Shown: in pieces, positions 9,324-19,397 of the stretch | Layout of the letters: every line of letters begins with the position of its first letter | How positions within the stretch are numbered: the first letter of the stretch is position 1 | NCBI RefSeq assembly: GCF_000970025.1 | Contig: NZ_CP009528.1 | Location: 2,219,168-2,283,167, forward strand | Length of the DNA: 64,000 bases | Origin: Methanosarcina barkeri MS | GTDB taxonomy: Archaea; Halobacteriota; Methanosarcinia; Methanosarcinales; Methanosarcinaceae | Reading direction: 5' to 3' | Made by a program: the position numbers and the translations under genes | Notes under the pieces: generated by a model | Databases searched by the model: none | What the model was told of the DNA's origin: nothing | Seen by the model: only the letters and a program-made list of their open reading frames with translations

Positions 9324-9761
9324 AAATTAGGTATTAAAGTAAATTCAAGCTCTGGTTACAAACTCTGGTTAATATGTGTTACCTACCTATAACATATATC
9401 TTCATTTTTTATATTTACAAGCCAGAACCATATTTTATAACACTTTTTTATTGTTTCAGAGGGTCAAAATGAATTATTTCCAAATTTTGGCTTATTATAG
9501 GCTTCATTTTAATAAAATCAAAAAAATTTCAGTTTTATTAAGACTTTACGCAAAAACCACTCTACTTCGTCGAGCGTAGGGTTGCCCAGGGTTCTGAAAA
9601 GCGGTTCTATCTGCTATGCAAGTTGAATAATAGAAAGCGGAGTAATCTAAAAAGGACTGATGAAAAATAGGTATCATAAAAATAGGTATCAAAAAAGGTT
9701 AAAGAAAAACCAGGAAATAATTTTTCCCTGATTTATTGTTTAATTGGGGCTGCTTTTCCGT
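9324..9761. other. Intergenic region, nothing supported
   Basis: This is AT-rich DNA between two convergent genes. It probably holds T-rich transcription ends for both strands but no readable gene. Confidence 0.5.
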
Positions 9762-11063
9762 TTAGAGCTCTGGGCGCCTGTCGATGATTCTCTTTGCCTT
9801 TCCTGCTGTCCTTTCGATGCTGCCTTTCTCAAGGAGCTCAACATTTGTGCGGATATTCAGGACAGCTTTGAGTTCGTGCTGAACATAGTTCTGGATGGCT
9901 TTAAGGTCTTTGAGGTCGCCGGTAAAAGCATTATCTTCAAGTTCGACTTCGATTGTAAGTTCATCGAGCATGTGATTGTTGCGGTCAAGGATAAGCTGGA
10001 AGTGTTCACCTACCTGCGGGATGCGGGAAATGACATCCTGGATCTGGGAGGGGAACACGTTGATACCTCTTACGATCAGCATGTCGTCGGCTCTGCCCAT
10101 GAGGCGAGAAATTCTGGTGGTTGTCCTGCCGCACTCGCATTCGGATTCAAGAAGCCTTGTCATGTCACCTGAACGGTATCGGATATTGCAGAAGCCTTCC
10201 TTGTTGATGGAAGTAAGGACAAGTTCACCTTTTTCGCCTTCTGAGACCTGTTCTCCGTTTTTGTCAAGGACTTCGACAAGGAAGTTGTCGCTCCAGATAT
10301 GCAGCCCGTCCTGCTCCTGGCATTCAAACCCGATTCCTGGCCCGAACATTTCCGACAGGCCGTAGCAGTCGTAGGCTTTGAGGTTGAGCCGCTTTTCGAG
10401 CTGCTTCCGCGTGTTTTCCGACCAAGGCTCTCCTCCAAAGATAGCGGCTTTTAAGGAGAGTTTGTCTATAAGGTCCATTTCTTCGGCTGTTTCGGCCAAG
10501 TAAAAGGCATAGGAAGGGGTACAGTGGATTGCGGTTACGCCGAAGTCGATCATCATCTCGAGCTGCCGAGCGGTGTTTCCCGTTGCAGCCGGTACGACCA
10601 TTGCGCCCATTCTTTCTATGCCGTAGTGGAAGCCTATGCCTCCGGTAAAGAGCCCGTAATTCATTGAGTTCTGGATGGTGTCACCTTTTGAAAGCCCAAT
10701 CATTGTGAGATCGCGGGCGATCATGTCCGACCAGGTCTCGATATCTTTTGCCGTGTACCCGACAACGGTTGGCTTTCCGCTGGTTCCGGACGAGGCATGG
10801 ATACGTACTATGTCTTCTTTTTTGGCAGCAAAAAGCCCAAAAGGATAGTTGTCCCGAAGGTCGGTTTTCCGCGTGAAAGGCAATTTACGGATATCTTCAA
10901 GGGTCTTGATGTCCTCGGGAGTGACTCCGGCTGCTTTGTAATTTTGCCTGTAAAAAGGAACGTTGTCATAGACCAGCTTTACGCTGTGTTGAAGACGTTT
11001 TAGCTGTAATTTTTTCAGTTCTTCGGGATTCATTGTTTCGTATTTCGGCTGCCAGTATTTCAT
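9762..11063 (-). CDS. paaK: Phenylacetate-CoA ligase family enzyme
   Basis: This 433-residue member of the adenylate-forming ligase family is of normal PaaK length. The AMP/phosphate loop SSGTSGKPT is at residues 91-99. YDCYGLSEMFGPGIGFEC, YRSGDMTRLL and a C-terminal GRADDMLIVRGINVFPSQI hinge region are all present. The enzyme would activate an aryl acid such as phenylacetate with ATP and CoA to the aryl-CoA. In methanogens such ligases are thought to serve aromatic amino acid synthesis or breakdown with indolepyruvate oxidoreductase, but that partner is not in the window. A triple 79-bp repeat lies directly upstream and may carry operators. Confidence 0.9.
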   Translation of the reverse strand: MKYWQPKYETMNPEELKKLQLKRLQHSVKLVYDNVPFYRQNYKAAGVTPEDIKTLEDIRKLPFTRKTDLRDNYPFGLFAAKKEDIVRIHASSGTSGKPTVVGYTAKDIETWSDMIARDLTMIGLSKGDTIQNSMNYGLFTGGIGFHYGIERMGAMVVPAATGNTARQLEMMIDFGVTAIHCTPSYAFYLAETAEEMDLIDKLSLKAAIFGGEPWSENTRKQLEKRLNLKAYDCYGLSEMFGPGIGFECQEQDGLHIWSDNFLVEVLDKNGEQVSEGEKGELVLTSINKEGFCNIRYRSGDMTRLLESECECGRTTTRISRLMGRADDMLIVRGINVFPSQIQDVISRIPQVGEHFQLILDRNNHMLDELTIEVELEDNAFTGDLKDLKAIQNYVQHELKAVLNIRTNVELLEKGSIERTAGKAKRIIDRRPEL

Positions 11064-11093
11064 TAACAGAACCTTCTTTTTTATTTATGAAAC

Positions 11094-11330
11094 CGTTTTC
11101 AGGTTGTAATTTTTAATGCATGGATGCCATGTTTCTACATGTCATGATATATTAAGTAATCTAATGAGTAATCGTTCTCAGGTTGTAATTTTTAATGCAT
11201 GAATGCCATGTTTCTACATGTCATGATATATTAAGTAATCTAATGAGTAATCGTTCTCAGGTTGTAATTTTTAATGCATGAATGCCATGTTTCTACATGT
11301 CATGATATATTAAGTAATCTAATGAGTAAT
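11094..11330. repeat. Three tandem 79-bp repeats upstream of the ligase gene
   Basis: Copies start at about 11094, 11173 and 11252, with exact 79-bp spacing and one or two substitutions between them. Each holds the inverted pair CATGT/ACATG around TTCT and the motif TCATGATATATTAAG. They lie 30-270 bp upstream of the minus-strand ligase start, where promoter elements are expected. Confidence 0.9.
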
Positions 11331-11425
11331 ATAAAACGTTCGAAAAAATCAGATGTACTGTAATCCTTACTACATATAAACGTTGTTGAGAAGGAGTGGT
11401 TTGAGTTGAAAGGGTTGAGAAACCT

Positions 11426-11481
11426 AATATTTTGCTTGTGAAGGAGAAGCAATAATATTTTGCTTGTGAAGGGAGAGCAAT
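11426..11481. repeat. 28-bp tandem duplication
   Basis: Copies at 11426-11453 and 11454-11481 match at 26 of 28 positions. They lie just downstream of the small membrane protein gene on the minus strand. Confidence 0.85.
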
Positions 11482-11525
11482 GAATGTGAATTGACTTCGA
11501 AATGTCTCAAGGATAATTGAAAAAT

Positions 11526-11732
11526 TCAAGAATTTTCTGTATCTGCTGAATGTGGACATTTTTTTAGAACTATATATGCGTACATCAACGCTGCGAGCCA
11601 ACCCCCAGCCGCTCCCAACTGAGTCCAATCTCCTGAAATTGTATATAACTTCACAATGAGTACGATATTAAGAACTGAGCCTACCATCACGAGGATATGT
11701 AGTTTCTTTTTAAAATGTGCAGTAACTTGCAT
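11526..11732 (-). CDS. Small two-helix membrane protein, unknown function
   Basis: The 68-residue product has a basic start (MQVTAHFKKK), two hydrophobic helices (about residues 12-29 and 38-56) and a short polar tail with PHSADTENS. A very strong GGGGAGG ribosome binding site seven bases before the ATG makes it a convincing gene despite its size. I do not recognise the family. Overlapping minus-strand frames have no such signal. Its neighbours give no functional hint. Confidence 0.6.
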   Translation of the reverse strand: MQVTAHFKKKLHILVMVGSVLNIVLIVKLYTISGDWTQLGAAGGWLAALMYAYIVLKKCPHSADTENS

Positions 11733-11840
11733 TGATCCTCCCCTTTTTCGTAGCCTTCTTCTTTATCTTTTTAAGCGTATTACTATTTTTATTTTTTCTG
11801 GTATTTTCAGGAGTTAATACCAAATCTTCTGTTTAATTTA

Positions 11841-11971
11841 TGAGCTGATCCCAAAACTTGAAATTTGCTTCATAGGTCTTGTATTTCGACTAATCAATCA
11901 AGCTCATGATCATGAAAACAATTCTGAGAATTACCAGTAATTAAAAATTAAGTAGCTTCTGAAATAAGCTT
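11841..11971. mobile_element. MITE-like dispersed repeat, degenerate copy
   Basis: It begins TGAGCTGATCCCAAAAC and shares much of its length with 52041-52172, including ATCAATCAAG and GATCATGAAAACAAT. The right end is an eroded inverted copy of the left. No coding capacity is seen. The rest of 11733-12445 is AT-rich without a supported gene. Confidence 0.6.
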
Positions 11972-12445
11972 TATCTCATATTAAGAGAATCTGTGGCATA
12001 GGTGCATCCTAAAAAGGCTGTTCTTCATTCTTATTTGGGTATTTTCTTCTTGATAGCAACATTTAATTTTCAAATTGGTACAAATTAATGCAAAAAAGAC
12101 TGGAATCCTAACATTGGACGCACTACTCATTTTATATATTTATGATCTTGTTCAACAATATTGTTCAAATAGTTGATTTGCTTAAAACCTACATTTATTA
12201 GATAATATTTTATTCGTTTTCAAGATCCTCATCATATATTGGAAAAGTAATTTTATTAATAATCTGTCTAATTTATTTTACGACAAGTACTTAGTATAGA
12301 AAGGGCAAGCTTGTAATGACTAATTAATGAATCCATTCCAAAACCAATTTTTACTCTCAAATTAGTAAAATTTTAAAATTAGTAAAATTTCAAAAGGCAG
12401 TGTAGCGAAAGTTCTGTAAAATATGATTGACTCTATATCCTTTGT

Positions 12446-12856
12446 GTTAATTTCGTAACGTGCCATGACGGATTTACACTTAATGACCTTGTTTCGTATA
12501 ACCACAAACACAATGAGGCTAACGGGGAAAATAACAGGGATGGAATTGACAATAATTTGAGCTGGAACTGTGGGGTTGAGGGAGAGACCGAAGGCCCGGA
12601 GGTAGAAATCTTGCGGGAAAGACAGATCAAAAATTTCGCTGCAATTCTGTTGCTGTCTATAGGTGTTCCGATGATTTGCATGGGAGATGAAGTCAGACGC
12701 ACTCAGAAAGGCAACAACAATGCTTATTGCCAGAACAATGAGACCAGCTGGTTTGACTGGAACTTAGTAGAGAAAAATCGCGATATATTCCGCTTCTGGA
12801 AATTGATGATTGATTTTCGAAAACACCATACTACCATTCTTCGCCCTAGTATATAA
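12446..12856 (+). pseudogene. glgX: Glycogen debranching enzyme (GlgX/isoamylase-type) fragment
   Basis: The frame reads VNFVTCHDGFTLNDLVSYN, then NLSWNCGVEGETEGPEV, AAILLLSIGVPMICMGDE and NNAYCQNNETSWFDWNL. These are consecutive conserved blocks of the GH13 GlgX catalytic domain, including the HDG and GDE regions. The usual protein has about 700 residues; here the N-terminal two thirds are missing and the frame ends soon after FRKHHTTILRP. A stop at 12428 and the lack of a start show it is a relic. The loss suggests this strain no longer relies on this copy for glycogen breakdown. Confidence 0.85.
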
Positions 12857-13002
12857 TAATTGTTTTTAGACAAGAGAGATTTTACCGTAATAAATCACAA
12901 CAGCTGCATATGGAAAATAAGAATACCAATAAAAGAGTAGAGAGGATAAAGGAAAACAATACAAGAGAAAGAAAAAAGAAGATCAAACTTCCCGTCTCTC
13001 AC

Positions 13003-15297
13003 TCAGATATAAAATGGTGTCTCTATTTCTTTTGACTGTCTTTTTCTCAGGCCACTATGTACAGCTTGGTAATATTTCATGGTATCAGGAGTAACCGAAG
13101 GCCCGGTTTCAGCAATCGATTGAAGGAAATGTTTCTGCTTTACTTCTTTGGCATGAAGGTCTTCGCGAAGTGCATCTCTTCCTGCCTTTTTGCACACAGC
13201 TGCAATATCAGCACCTGTATACTGATCGGTCATAGAAACGAGTTTGTCGATATCAACATCCTCTGCAAGCGACATTTTTGCGGTATGGACCCTAAAAATT
13301 TCCTTGCGAGCTCCCGCATCCGGAACGGGAACAAGAATTAACTCGTCAAAACGTCCAGGCCTTAGAAGAGCAGGATCTATGATATCAGGACGGTTGGTTG
13401 CACCTATTACCACTACAGCTCTAAGTTCCTCAAGCCCATCCATCTCGGAAAGAAGCTGATTCAGGATTCTAGCTGTAACCTGTGGCTCACCTATGGCAGC
13501 CCCGCGAATGGGCGCAAGAGAGTCGAGTTCGTCCAGGAAAATAATAGATGGAGCAACCTGCCTTGCCCGTGAAAAAACCTCGGCAATCCTTTTTTCAGAC
13601 TCTCCATACCACTTGGAGAGAAGATCGCTTCCTTTTGCGGTGATGAAGTTAGCTTCAGACTCATGGGCAATGGCTTTTGCAAGAAGAGTCTTTCCAGTAC
13701 CCGGAGGACCATATAGAAGCACTCCTTTGGGAGCCTCAACTCCTATATCCCTGTACGATTCCGGACTTTTAAGAGGCCACTCCACAGCTTCCTTCAAAAG
13801 TTGTTTTACACCCTCCAGACCACCTACATCTTCCCAGCTCACATTAGGAATCTCGATAAGGATTTCTCTTATAGCAGACGGCTGGACATCTTTAAGGGCA
13901 TTTTCAAAATCTTCCCTTGTGACCCGAAGTGTGTCAAGGATCTCACTTGGAATTTCAGGTTCATTGAGGTTAATCTTCGGTAGAATCCGTCTCAAGGAAC
14001 TCATTGCAGCTTCCCGACAAAGCGCAGCAATGTCAGCTCCTACAAACCCATAAGTTATCTGAGCGAAGTCCATAAGATTTACGTTTTCGGCAAGCGGCAT
14101 ACCTCTTGTGTGAATCTGGAAAATCTCAAGCCTTCCTTCGGTGTCCGGAACCCTTAACTCAATCTCTCTGTCAAATCTACCAGGGCGACGAAGTGCCATA
14201 TCAATTGCTTCAGGACGGTTGGTTGACCCTATCACAATCACGTTCTTGCGAGCTTTAAGCCCATCCATCAGGGAAAGGAGTTGAGCAACTACTCTTCTTT
14301 CGACCTCTCCAGTCACCTCAGCCCTCTTAGGTGCAATGGAATCGATTTCATCAAGGAAAATGATTGCAGGAGCGTTTTTCTCTGCTTCTTCGAAGACGTC
14401 TCTGATACCTTTTTCGGACTCTCCATAATACTTGGACATAATTTCCGGACCATTGACTGAGATAAAGTAAGCATCTGTCTCGTTTGCAACTGCTTTTGCA
14501 AGCATTGTCTTGCCTGTTCCAGGCGGTCCATAAAGCAGTACTCCTTTTGGAGCATCGATTCCCAGCCTGTCAAAAAGTTCAGGATGCTTCAAAGGTAGCT
14601 CTATCATTTCTCTTATTTTGGTAATAGCCTCTTTAACCCCACCCAGATCCTCATACATGACAGTGGGAACATTCTGTTCAGGAGTTATTTCTGCAGCTTC
14701 AGGTAAGAGTTCAATCTCTGTCATATCTGTAATCTTTACTATCCCGGACGGGGAAGTGGAGACAACCTGTAACTTTATTTCTCCCAGCCCAAATGACTGC
14801 CCCATACCTGGACCAAAAAAGTCCTGAAAGAAATCCTCGAACATAACTCCTTTTCCAAAAGTCTCTCTTTCCCGTGACCGCCTCAAACTTGTGGTGGAAA
14901 TAAAATCTCCCTTAGAAACCGTACGATTCATGAATACGGCTTTAAGAGTTTCACTTGGAGCATAGATCTGCAAGCCCTTAGCTACAGGCGCGAGAGTTAC
15001 ACTCCTTGCTTCTTTCCAGTCGGCCTTGCGAATATCCACATACTCCCCTATGCTGGTTTTTGCATTGGTACGGATAAGCCCGTCCATACGGATAATATCC
15101 AGGCCCGAATCGCTGGGATATGGACGTCCTACCAGAGCTGAAGTCGATTTTCCCCCTCTTATTTCCACAACGTCAAAGGGCTTGAGGCCCAGCTTTTCCC
15201 TGAAACTATCGTCGACCCTAACTATTCCTTTTCCGACATCTCTTTGATCAGCTTCTGCAACTTTTAGTTTTGCAGTTATCTTTTCCCTGTCAGCCAA
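13003..15297 (-). CDS. cdc48: Cdc48/VCP/VAT-type AAA+ ATPase
   Basis: The 764-residue unfoldase has the double-psi N domain (1-200), a D1 AAA domain with GPPGTGKT at 257-264 and IIFLDEID at 312-319, and a D2 domain with GPPGTGKT at 530-537 and IIFLDELD at 585-592. The chain ends in PFYI, a hydrophobic-Tyr-X motif that in archaeal ATPases docks to the 20S proteasome. It should extract and unfold proteins for degradation. Unusually, the N domain carries a Phe/Gly-rich insert at about 150-172 ([19 protein letters not shown]). The start is TTG, with GGGGG seven bases upstream. An 18-bp duplication lies in the leader or promoter region. Confidence 0.95.
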   Translation of the reverse strand: MADREKITAKLKVAEADQRDVGKGIVRVDDSFREKLGLKPFDVVEIRGGKSTSALVGRPYPSDSGLDIIRMDGLIRTNAKTSIGEYVDIRKADWKEARSVTLAPVAKGLQIYAPSETLKAVFMNRTVSKGDFISTTSLRRSRERETFGKGVMFEDFFQDFFGPGMGQSFGLGEIKLQVVSTSPSGIVKITDMTEIELLPEAAEITPEQNVPTVMYEDLGGVKEAITKIREMIELPLKHPELFDRLGIDAPKGVLLYGPPGTGKTMLAKAVANETDAYFISVNGPEIMSKYYGESEKGIRDVFEEAEKNAPAIIFLDEIDSIAPKRAEVTGEVERRVVAQLLSLMDGLKARKNVIVIGSTNRPEAIDMALRRPGRFDREIELRVPDTEGRLEIFQIHTRGMPLAENVNLMDFAQITYGFVGADIAALCREAAMSSLRRILPKINLNEPEIPSEILDTLRVTREDFENALKDVQPSAIREILIEIPNVSWEDVGGLEGVKQLLKEAVEWPLKSPESYRDIGVEAPKGVLLYGPPGTGKTLLAKAIAHESEANFITAKGSDLLSKWYGESEKRIAEVFSRARQVAPSIIFLDELDSLAPIRGAAIGEPQVTARILNQLLSEMDGLEELRAVVVIGATNRPDIIDPALLRPGRFDELILVPVPDAGARKEIFRVHTAKMSLAEDVDIDKLVSMTDQYTGADIAAVCKKAGRDALREDLHAKEVKQKHFLQSIAETGPSVTPDTMKYYQAVHSGLRKRQSKEIETPFYI

Positions 15298-15307
15298 ATG
15301 ACAACCC

Positions 15308-15343
15308 CCATCTCCATATTAGAACCCATCTCCATATTAGAAC
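15308..15343. repeat. 18-bp tandem duplication upstream of cdc48
   Basis: CCATCTCCATATTAGAAC occurs twice head to tail, starting just upstream of the ribosome binding site. It could alter the spacing of leader or promoter elements. Confidence 0.85.
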
Positions 15344-15550
15344 ATAACATTTATCGAAAAAAGCTATAGTAACTAACTATTATCCTCGTGATCAGAACTT
15401 TTAACTCTTATCTTAAACAAAAACTTATCTAACCAGCCACAGCTTTATCAACGAAGAGACCAGGTTTCTGTTGCCCAAGTTTTATGGTGTATCCTCTACG
15501 AAATAACATGTTCTCTAAACGAGTTTTTTAAACGAAAGCCATTTGTAAGT

Positions 15551-15893
15551 TCAGTATTCTGGTCTGGTGAATTCTCTTGTACGCTGGCTTTCCAGACGTT
15601 CAATTTCTCTGGTGACTTCATCAGGGGTTATTGTACTCTATTTTGTACTCTATTTTGTACTCTATTTTGTACTCTATTTTGTACTCTATTTTGTACTCTA
15701 TTTTGTACTCTATTTTGTACTCTATTTTGTACTCTATTTCAGTTATTTCCTTCAGAAGATCCAGAAAGTCACTTTCTGACTGCTTTCCTTCAGCAAACTT
15801 TATAAGGTCTTTTCGATTTGCAGGATAACCGATACCTCTACCGGTTATATACTCTTTAATCTCGCGTGGACTTCTTTTGATAAGTTCACGTTC
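15551..15893 (-). pseudogene. DUF2795-like small protein gene with expanded 12-bp repeat and frameshift
   Basis: On the minus strand the frame reads ERELIKRSPREIKEYITGRG, then GYPANRKDLIKFAE and LLKEITEIEYK, resembling the small DUF2795 fold of actinobacterial and methanosarcinal proteins. EYK is then repeated nine times as IEYK by a 12-bp DNA repeat, and that frame stops at 15621-15623. The natural ending (TPDEVTREIERLESQRTRE) continues in another frame to the TGA at 15551. No proper start is visible: a TAG codon sits directly before the first recognisable residue. A TATA-like element near 15961-15968 suggests a former promoter. Confidence 0.6.
15631..15738. repeat. Nine-copy 12-bp perfect tandem repeat
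   Basis: The unit TTTTGTACTCTA (minus strand ATAGAGTACAAA, encoding IEYK) is repeated nine times without mismatch, which implies recent slippage. It lies exactly where the DUF2795-like reading frame is broken. Confidence 0.95.
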
Positions 15894-16142
15894 CTAAAAT
15901 AAGGTAGTTGCTACCTTCTCACCTGTTTCCCACCCTCCATTTTGTATTATATTGATAGTTATATAAAAAAGAATTCAATTAAAATGTTTGTCAGCAGATG
16001 ATTTTTTTCGCTATAGTAACCTTTCGTTTTTTGTTAGTTAATTTCTTCCAAACAAAAATACCACTTATGTTTTCTATCATCCTTTCATTATAGATCATAC
16101 CCTGCACCGTAATTTTTCATCTTATACCCAAATAACCGGTAA

Positions 16143-16463
16143 GCACTAAAAATTTCAAGAGAAATTGGGGACAGACGCGGAGAAGGAAATCGCCTTGGAA
16201 ATCTGGGGTTAGCATACTATAGGCTGGGTGAACCCAGAAAAGCAATTGAATTTTTGAAGCAATCCCTTGCTATAGGAAAAGCTATTGAAGACCCGAGGAT
16301 AATTAGCTTTTGTGAGAAGAAATTGAAAGAACTTTATGGGATTGAAGATAATGAAAACTCAAACTATTATCCCGCCCCTAATAATTCTCCAGATTCAAGA
16401 TGTCCTCCGGCTTCAAAAAATATACTTCAGACTATTATCAGCAAGCTGAAGTCCAAAAAGTAA
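16143..16463 (+). pseudogene. C-terminal remnant of a TPR-repeat protein
   Basis: After a stop at 16140 the frame reads ALKISREIGDRRGEGNRLGN then LGLAYYRLGEPRKAIEFLKQ, one full tetratricopeptide repeat of the type found in large methanosarcinal TPR proteins. A half repeat and a Ser/Lys-rich tail follow. No start codon or ribosome binding site exists before the repeat, so only the end of a larger gene remains. Confidence 0.7.
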
Positions 16464-16685
16464 TCTTTCAAAAAAATAGATTTTACTCTTTAAACTCAAT
16501 ATATCAAAAAATGGCTTGCAAACTGCGATTCAAGAACTGACAATTTCCAAGCAAAATTGTAATAAAATCAAAAATCCCCGAAACCAAAAGCTATTATATA
16601 GATAGTCACAAACCTTAACTGTTATTTTTATCTAATTTCAGTTTCTTAACAATCATTTTTTTGCTCAGCCAGTAAAGGTGGAACT

Positions 16686-17534
16686 ATGCCTCATATAATG
16701 GAACTGCTTGGAAAAACAAGAGTCGTCGTAAAAGATGGAAAGGTTATCGAAGTCGGAGAGCCTGAAGTCGAATGGTGCCCTCTCTTTGCCAAAGTCCGTG
16801 GGATCAAGAAAATAACCCCTGAAGAAGTCAAGAAGAATATGGAATTCAGGATCAGCGACTTCGGGATGTTTACTGACAAACGCCGTCTGGAACTAGAAGA
16901 CTTTGTAGGATTTGGAGCATCTGAAGTTATGATGACAGGCCTTAGCAGAGGTCTGCTTGACACGACCGTAACAGCCTGTGAAGGCGCAGGTACCGTAATT
17001 TCCAATAACCCGACTCTCGTTCAGGGCATGGGCGGCAGGATGTCCGGTCTGGTCGAAACCGAACCGATTGATGCTATCATAAACGGGATTCAGGAACGCG
17101 GCGGAATCGTGCTTGACCCTTCAACTGCAAAAATGGACCCTATTGCGGGAGTTAAGAAGGCAGCAGAACTCGGGTATAAAAAAATTGCAGTAACTGCAGC
17201 TTTTGCTGAAACTGCAAAAGAGTTACGGAAACTTGAAGCCGAACTCGGGCTTGATTTGATAGTAATTGGCGTACATGTCACAGGTTTAAACAAGGAAGAA
17301 GCCCAGAGCCTGGTGGAAAATTCAGATATTGTGACCAGTTGTGCTTCAAAGCCTATAAGAGATCTCGTAAAACCTCTTGCCCAGGTGGGAACTGCAGTTC
17401 CTCTTTTTGCCCTTACCCAGAAAGGAAAGGAACTTGTGATAGAGAGAGCAAAGGATATCAAAAGCCCGATTCTGATCAATACGATGGCTCTACCTGTGCT
17501 GCCTGATTACAAACAGCCAAAGGAACTGAAGTAA
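16686..17534 (+). CDS. Methanogenesis marker protein 8 (DUF2099 family), copy 1
   Basis: The 282-residue protein matches the methanogen-restricted marker 8 family: PHIMELLGKTRVVVKDGKVI, then CPLFAKVRGIKKITPEEV, GGRMSGLVETEPIDAIINGI and a C-terminal ILINTMALPVLP. The exact reaction is not established; the family follows methanogenesis across genomes and has conserved Cys and Gly-rich segments. A GGTGG ribosome binding site precedes the ATG. A close paralog starts at 21174, and the two share most residues. A T-rich tract after the gene suits archaeal termination. Confidence 0.9.
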   Translation: MPHIMELLGKTRVVVKDGKVIEVGEPEVEWCPLFAKVRGIKKITPEEVKKNMEFRISDFGMFTDKRRLELEDFVGFGASEVMMTGLSRGLLDTTVTACEGAGTVISNNPTLVQGMGGRMSGLVETEPIDAIINGIQERGGIVLDPSTAKMDPIAGVKKAAELGYKKIAVTAAFAETAKELRKLEAELGLDLIVIGVHVTGLNKEEAQSLVENSDIVTSCASKPIRDLVKPLAQVGTAVPLFALTQKGKELVIERAKDIKSPILINTMALPVLPDYKQPKELK

Positions 17535-17589
17535 AACGAGAATTGAAGTAAAAAATAACAACGGCTTCGATGCCGCTTTCATTTGTTTT

Positions 17590-17665
17590 ACTTCACCTTT
17601 TTTTAACTCTTTTCTTTAATTTTTTATTTTTATTTTTATTTTTAGTTTTAGTTTTAGTTTTTGTA
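17590..17665 (+). terminator. Oligo-T transcription end after marker protein 8
   Basis: Repeated runs of T (TTTTTTTAACTCTTTTCTTT and several ATTTTT units) begin about 55 bases after the stop codon, as in archaeal intrinsic termination. Confidence 0.5.
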
Positions 17666-18234
17666 ACTCTCTTATTTGAAAAACTGCCTCTTTTCGGGAA
17701 AGAATACTGGTTCATAAAATTCACTACAGATGAAGAAGACAGAGTATTCATGGTCACGAAGAATACTTCAAAGAGTCTTTCAGCTTTATGAATAGCTTCA
17801 ATTTCAGAAACATAGAAAATCTTCTAGACGTAGTTGATTTCCAGGTCTAGGTTGAGGATAGGGTTATAATTTGCAGGAGACTGAAAGTGAATTGGGCATG
17901 GTAGAAGATACTTCAGTTTTCGTAATACGAATTCAAAAAATATTATTTTTTTCGCGGATCCATGTCTTATAGATCCATTTCTTGTAGACTCATTTCTTAT
18001 AAATCCATTTCTTGTAGACTCATTTCTTATAAATCCATATTTTATAGATCCATTTTTTATGACTCATTTATTACAAATTTTTTGTAATCTCTTCTCATGA
18101 GCTTGATACAAATATCCCAAAATCAGCATTAAAAGGCCCTAACTATTTCTTTTGTCTTTAAGGAATTTATACAGCCTGATGACTCTAAAAGTCGTAGCAA
18201 AAACTTTAAAAACAAGGCAAGAAGATCTAAAAGC
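17666..18234. other. Intergenic DNA with possible gene debris and short tandem repeats
   Basis: At 17675-17790 one frame reads FGKEYWFIKFTTDEEDRVFM, and another frame after it reads FMNSFNFRNIENLLDVVDF. This looks like a broken small gene, family unknown. From about 17966 to 18065 there are overlapping 16-bp and 32-bp repeats built from TTCTTATAAATCCATT and TTCTTGTAGACTCATT. Confidence 0.4.
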
Positions 18235-19104
18235 ATGAAAAGCGAAAGTGAGAACGGTTCTCCTGAGTCCCTGATAATGTCCGATGACTTGGAGCTGGCG
18301 GAAGTAAAAGCTATTAGAAAAAAGCTTTCTGAAATGCACAATGACATTAAAAAAGTGATGGAATTTACCAGCAGGCTGCGTTTAGAAGCTGCTATTGAAA
18401 GATCCAGGCAAGAGTATTCAAATGTTCTTCTCAATCACCTCTTCGAAGACATCGATTCCGGTCTTGAACAGAACATGGTAAAAAAATGCCCTGAAAAGCA
18501 AAAATGTACTTCTGCATTTACGGCTCTTCTGCAGCAAAATGCAGGTCTTATAACGAAAAATAGAGTAGATGACAAATCAATATCGGACAACCAAAAAAAA
18601 CTAGAGGAACTGAGATGCGAAGCTCCTTACAACAAATGTGAAAAATGCTTTTCCGAAGTATCGAGCCTTCTGATAAAACAGATAAACCTTATGCGCTCTA
18701 TGAGGATTTATACTAACAATCAGGAACAGAAACCGAATATTTCTGCTCTTAAAACATCTGTAGTTATGAGTGAGATCCTCGAGCCGGTCTCAAACCCCCA
18801 GCGTCTGGAAATTCTCAGAGCAGTAGCGTTCGAAATGAAAAGTTTCTCTGCTTTTTCCGAACTTACGGGCCTCAGAGGAGGAAATCTGCTCTTCCATCTT
18901 CAGAAACTTATGGAAAGCGGGCTGATTCTACAACAGCACGAAAGGGGAGATTATATGATTACTGAGAAAGGTTTCAAGATACTTCAGGGTCTGAACGAAA
19001 TTTATTCTTCACTTCAAAATTATCCACTTCAAAATTCCTCAAAGCAGAGACCTGAAAAGAACGATCTCATGGAAAGAAAAGAAAAAACAGAGATGACTAT
19101 TTAA
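18235..19104 (+). CDS. Winged-helix (ArsR-like) transcriptional regulator with Cys-rich sensor region
   Basis: The 289-residue protein has a helical N-terminal half with a coiled coil (about residues 20-60) and clustered cysteines (CPEKQKC near 83, then CEAPYNKCEKC near 128-138) that could bind a metal or respond to redox state. Residues 179-262 form a winged helix: LEPVSNPQRLEILRAV, FSELTGLRGGNLLFHLQKL and the wing GDYMITEKG. This layout resembles the methanosarcinal ArsR-type regulators of methanogenesis genes, but I cannot assign a specific one. It lies between marker 8 and MTH865 genes. No strong ribosome binding site precedes ATG 18235. Confidence 0.75.
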   Translation: MKSESENGSPESLIMSDDLELAEVKAIRKKLSEMHNDIKKVMEFTSRLRLEAAIERSRQEYSNVLLNHLFEDIDSGLEQNMVKKCPEKQKCTSAFTALLQQNAGLITKNRVDDKSISDNQKKLEELRCEAPYNKCEKCFSEVSSLLIKQINLMRSMRIYTNNQEQKPNISALKTSVVMSEILEPVSNPQRLEILRAVAFEMKSFSAFSELTGLRGGNLLFHLQKLMESGLILQQHERGDYMITEKGFKILQGLNEIYSSLQNYPLQNSSKQRPEKNDLMERKEKTEMTI

Positions 19105-19397
19105 ACTCAGGTATTTTTGATCTTCAATTTTGCAGCGTTCAACCTCGAAACTTTCCATTTTTTAGCACTATCTGGTTAAACTATCTGGTTAAGAGTAGAT
19201 AACTCAGGTGTAGTAATACAGTTGAATGCATTAACTACATTTCAGTGCCGATTAAGTATATATAAATAACCTGCCAATAAAAGAGTGTAGAATGAATTCT
19301 CCGGGGAAATCAAACTGCAAAGAACCAGAATGTCAGACAAAGAATAAATAAAAAACACGGAAAAATTTGAGGAACAAGCAAAATATGAGGAGTAAAA

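Noticed and set aside
9570..9600. AGGGTTGCCCAG similar to the 5' end of tRNA-Leu
   Set aside because: Only a 12-base match with no stem structure after it; probably chance or a tiny relic.
11094..11330. CRISPR array
   Set aside because: The 79-bp units are contiguous, without spacers, and no cas genes are present. No other region shows a repeat-spacer pattern.
11293..11628. 111-codon minus-strand open frame
   Set aside because: Overlaps the better supported small membrane protein in another frame and the 28-bp repeats.
13493..14053. Plus-strand open frame of 186 codons inside cdc48
   Set aside because: Shadow of the conserved AAA+ gene; no start signal or family features.
15894..15896. TAG before the DUF2795-like frame as a pyrrolysine codon
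   Set aside because: It sits at the expected protein start, with no upstream start in that frame that gives family-like sequence; erosion of the start is simpler. Kept only as a remark.
17570..17791. Open frame of 73 codons after marker 8
   Set aside because: The first half is Phe/Leu from a T-rich terminator; only the end looks protein-like, so it is noted as debris.
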